Positions 62,147-64,000 of a stretch of DNA of 64,000 nucleotides are shown here, one piece after another. The notes beneath the pieces were generated by a model, which was not told where the DNA came from, made no database searches, and saw only the letters and a list, made by a program, of their open reading frames with translations. Position 1 is the stretch's first letter, and the number at the start of each line of letters is the position of its first letter. Source of the DNA: Photobacterium sp. TY1-4 (lineage in GTDB: Bacteria; Pseudomonadota; Gammaproteobacteria; Enterobacterales; Vibrionaceae); contig NZ_CP099734.1 in assembly GCF_025398175.1 (NCBI RefSeq), positions 3,513,193 through 3,577,192 on the forward strand, in the 5' to 3' direction. Both the position numbers and the translations under genes were made by a program.

Positions 62147-62814
62147 CGTGTGTACGCCTTGTTGAGTTTGGTTTCCGCCCAGCTCTGGACGCGGGTCAGG
62201 ATCAGTACGATCCCCCAGTAAATCAGCGCCACGGCCAGGAAGGCTTCAAAAAACTTAAAGCTGGACGATGCCTCCATCTGGGCCTTGGCCATAATTTCAG
62301 CCACCCCGAGGGTAAAGGCCAGCGACGTTGATTTGATCATGTCTATGAAGTAGTTCATCAGCGACGGCAGAGCCACCCGGCTGGCTTGCGGCAGGATGAT
62401 CCGGCGCATGGCCTGCAGCTCGGTCATTCCGATCGACAGGCTGGCTTCCATCTGGCTGCGGTCAATGCCGATAATCGCCGCCCGGATGGTCTCGGCTTTA
62501 TAGGCGGCAAAATGCAGGCTCAGGCCGATCACGGCTGCACTGAAGGCATCGAGGCCGACGAACACCGGAAAGACCTGTGGCAGGCCGTAGTAGAGCAGAA
62601 ACAGCTGTACCAGCAGCGGGGTGCCGCGAAAGAAGCTGATATAGAGCTGGCTGAACTGATCCAGCACCGGGACGCGGTAGATCCGCAGCAGGGCCAGGAC
62701 CAGGGCCAGGGCCAGGGCAAACACCAGACCCCAGACGGCCATATTCAGGGTGGTCCCCAAATATTTCAGCAGGATCGGCATCAGCGACAGCATGTAGTCA
62801 AAGTCAAAACCCAT
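62143..62814 (-). CDS. amino-acid ABC transporter permease
   Basis: 223 residues from MGFDFDYMLSLMP, with about five membrane segments and the HisM-type EAA loop (AYKAETIRAAIIGIDRSQMEAS). The start is uncertain, since no good ribosome site precedes it; a GTG at 62868 would add 18 residues but falls inside a hairpin. Confidence 0.9.
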   Translation of the reverse strand: MGFDFDYMLSLMPILLKYLGTTLNMAVWGLVFALALALVLALLRIYRVPVLDQFSQLYISFFRGTPLLVQLFLLYYGLPQVFPVFVGLDAFSAAVIGLSLHFAAYKAETIRAAIIGIDRSQMEASLSIGMTELQAMRRIILPQASRVALPSLMNYFIDMIKSTSLAFTLGVAEIMAKAQMEASSSFKFFEAFLAVALIYWGIVLILTRVQSWAETKLNKAYTR

Positions 62815-62857
62815 AGTAAATCGGTATTCCGTAGTCAATTGGGTGAATAGAAGCGAC

Positions 62858-62885
62858 AAAAGACCCACCTTGCGGTGAGCCTTTT
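62858..62885 (-). terminator. hairpin between solute-binding protein and permease genes
   Basis: On the minus strand AAAAGGCTCACC GCAA GGTGGGTCTTTT pairs over 12 positions (two G-U) and is followed by TTTTG. It likely stops part of the transcripts so that the binding protein is made in excess. Confidence 0.75.
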
Positions 62886-62925
62886 AGTATAAGGATTTTT
62901 ATTGGGAAATGTCTTGAGCGATTGC

Positions 62926-63681
62926 TTAGCGGGTAATGTCGGCATCAAACCACTTGCGAGAAATCTCCGTCAGGGTACCGTCTTCCCGCATGGCCTTCAG
63001 CGCCTGATTCACCTCATCGCGCAGTTTCTCGCCTTTCTCCGTCTTCAGGAACGGCCAGGCATTTTCAATGCGCTCGAACGGTTCGCCGGCCAGTTGTAGC
63101 GGCAGGTTGGCTTTTTTGATCAGCTCAACCGATGACAGGCGGTCCATCACGAACGCGTCGGTCCGGCCCAGGGCGACATCGTGCTCGATCCCGGTTTCAT
63201 AGGTCTTGATGTTGATCTTGCCGTCTTTATCGAGCTCGCGCAGCAGCTGCTCGTAGTTTGAACCCAGGTTCACCCCGACGGTTTTGCCGTCCAGGTCTGC
63301 GGTGCTTTGAATGCTGTCGTTGCCTTTGCGAACGACCAGCTGGGCACCGTCAATCACATACGGGTCTGCGAACAGGTATTTGGCCAGGCGGGCTTCGGTG
63401 ATGGTGATCTGGTTCGAAATGGTGTCGATCCGGCCGGTTTCCAGCAGGCCGAACAGGCCGGAGAAGTTGGCGGTGACAAACTCCACCTGGTAGTCATTGC
63501 GCTTGCCGATTTCGTTCCACAGGTCGACTTCAAAGCCTTGCAGCTGATCCTGCTTGACGAAGGTAAACGGGAAGTAGCGGCCTGACATGCCGACTTTGAC
63601 ATCGGTCGCCGCCATGGCTGCCTGACTGGCAGTCAGCGTGAGTGCTACGGCGGTCAAGGTTGTTTTAATCCAGCGTTTCAT
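62926..63681 (-). CDS. amino-acid ABC transporter substrate-binding protein
   Basis: 251 residues, periplasmic family-3 binding protein. Signal peptide MKRWIKTTLTAVALTLTA ending near AAMA, then two lobes with RYFPFTFVKQDQLQGFEVDLW and GKTVGVNLGSNYEQLL. Ribosome site GAGGAGTAAACTGG. Features resemble cystine/polar amino-acid binders, but the substrate is not assigned. Confidence 0.92.
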   Translation of the reverse strand: MKRWIKTTLTAVALTLTASQAAMAATDVKVGMSGRYFPFTFVKQDQLQGFEVDLWNEIGKRNDYQVEFVTANFSGLFGLLETGRIDTISNQITITEARLAKYLFADPYVIDGAQLVVRKGNDSIQSTADLDGKTVGVNLGSNYEQLLRELDKDGKINIKTYETGIEHDVALGRTDAFVMDRLSSVELIKKANLPLQLAGEPFERIENAWPFLKTEKGEKLRDEVNQALKAMREDGTLTEISRKWFDADITR

Positions 63682-64000
63682 CCAGTTTACTCCTCAAAAT
63701 ACGGTCGTGGACGGCTTGTTTATTGATAATGCTATCTTTTAATGGGATGATCTTTTAATAACTAGGAGTTATTAGACATAACAAATAGTTCGCTTGCGGA
63801 TCCGCGTTCCCACCGCGATTGTTAATAGTATTGTGGGTAAAGGGCGGTGAATTTGTGTTGATCTTAGGAATTATTGTGCGATCAATGTGTATAAGTCGGA
63901 TCTTATTCACTGGATCTGCGATCTCTTTGCTGGCGATCCGGCGCCAGCAGGTATAAAATTGCATCCCTTTCGTGTTTTATTTTTCAGTGTGGAGTCGAGC
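63682..64000 (+). promoter_or_regulatory. probable dnaA promoter region (dnaA just off the right edge)
   Basis: 319 bp without a gene. Holds DnaA-box-like sites TGTGGGTAA (63832-63840), TGTGTATAA (63886-63894, perfect) and TTATTCACT (63903-63911), about eight GATC sites, an inverted repeat TGCTGGCG/CGCCAGCA (63928-63949) and TATAAA (63952-63957). The last bases GTGGAG look like a ribosome site. This fits an autoregulated dnaA starting within a few bases of the edge, as expected from gene order. It also holds the promoter of the binding-protein gene. Confidence 0.6.

Overview
The window is core chromosome of a gamma-proteobacterium, almost certainly a member of the Vibrionaceae (Vibrio/Photobacterium-like; the genus cannot be fixed from the sequence alone). 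This rests on the E. coli/Vibrio-like rRNA and tRNA genes, on close protein resemblance to Vibrio and E. coli orthologues, and on the gene order mnmG-oriC-mioC-mnmE-yidC-yidD-rnpA-rpmH followed by an amino-acid ABC transporter next to the expected dnaA. No phage, insertion sequence, integron, CRISPR array or defence island was seen.

Layout. (1) 1-9.85 kb: two rRNA operons in tandem on the minus strand. The upstream one is complete (16S-23S-5S, no spacer tRNA). The downstream one has tRNA-Ile and tRNA-Ala in its spacer and its 23S runs off the left edge. (2) 9.9-18.4 kb: the yrdA/yrdB/aroE/hemF/tsaC block, purEK behind a PurR box, and a minus-strand yrdD-smg-dprA-LysM group. (3) 18.6-24.5 kb: def-fmt-rsmB-trkA-trkH, covering formyl-methionine handling, 16S rRNA methylation and potassium uptake. 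(4) 24.5-27.5 kb: a looser accessory stretch with a haemolysin-III-family membrane protein, a Spo0M-like protein, an orphan GntR/FCD regulator and one possible small protein. (5) 27.5-32.8 kb: yihD, ccoG, srkA, dsbA and comM. (6) 33.0-39.6 kb: the ilvLGMEDA branched-chain amino-acid operon with a leader peptide and attenuator. (7) 39.6-44.5 kb: a small XRE regulator, then glmS with a DeoR-type regulator and glmU, which together supply UDP-GlcNAc. (8) 44.6-51.6 kb: the complete atpIBEFHAGDC operon. (9) 51.8-56.0 kb: parB, parA, rsmG, mnmG. (10) 56.0-56.4 kb: the chromosomal origin oriC, with an AT-rich unwinding element of three phased 12-mers, R1-R4-like DnaA boxes and 15 GATC sites. (11) 56.4-64 kb: mioC, mnmE, yidC, yidD, rnpA, rpmH and a three-gene amino-acid ABC transporter. 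The right edge carries DnaA boxes, GATC sites and a promoter-like sequence that probably belong to a divergent dnaA starting just outside.

Together the genes cover ribosome production, translation start and tRNA modification (def, fmt, tsaC, mnmE, mnmG, rsmB, rsmG), energy (ATP synthase, cbb3 oxidase assembly), building blocks (purine, isoleucine/valine, shikimate, haem, amino sugars), and replication and segregation (oriC, parAB). Nothing here looks like an undescribed system. The most informative extras are a paired-base difference between the two 23S copies, a second GATC/DnaA-box cluster between mioC and mnmE, the leader peptide ilvL, and a possible 61-residue protein at 27.2 kb.
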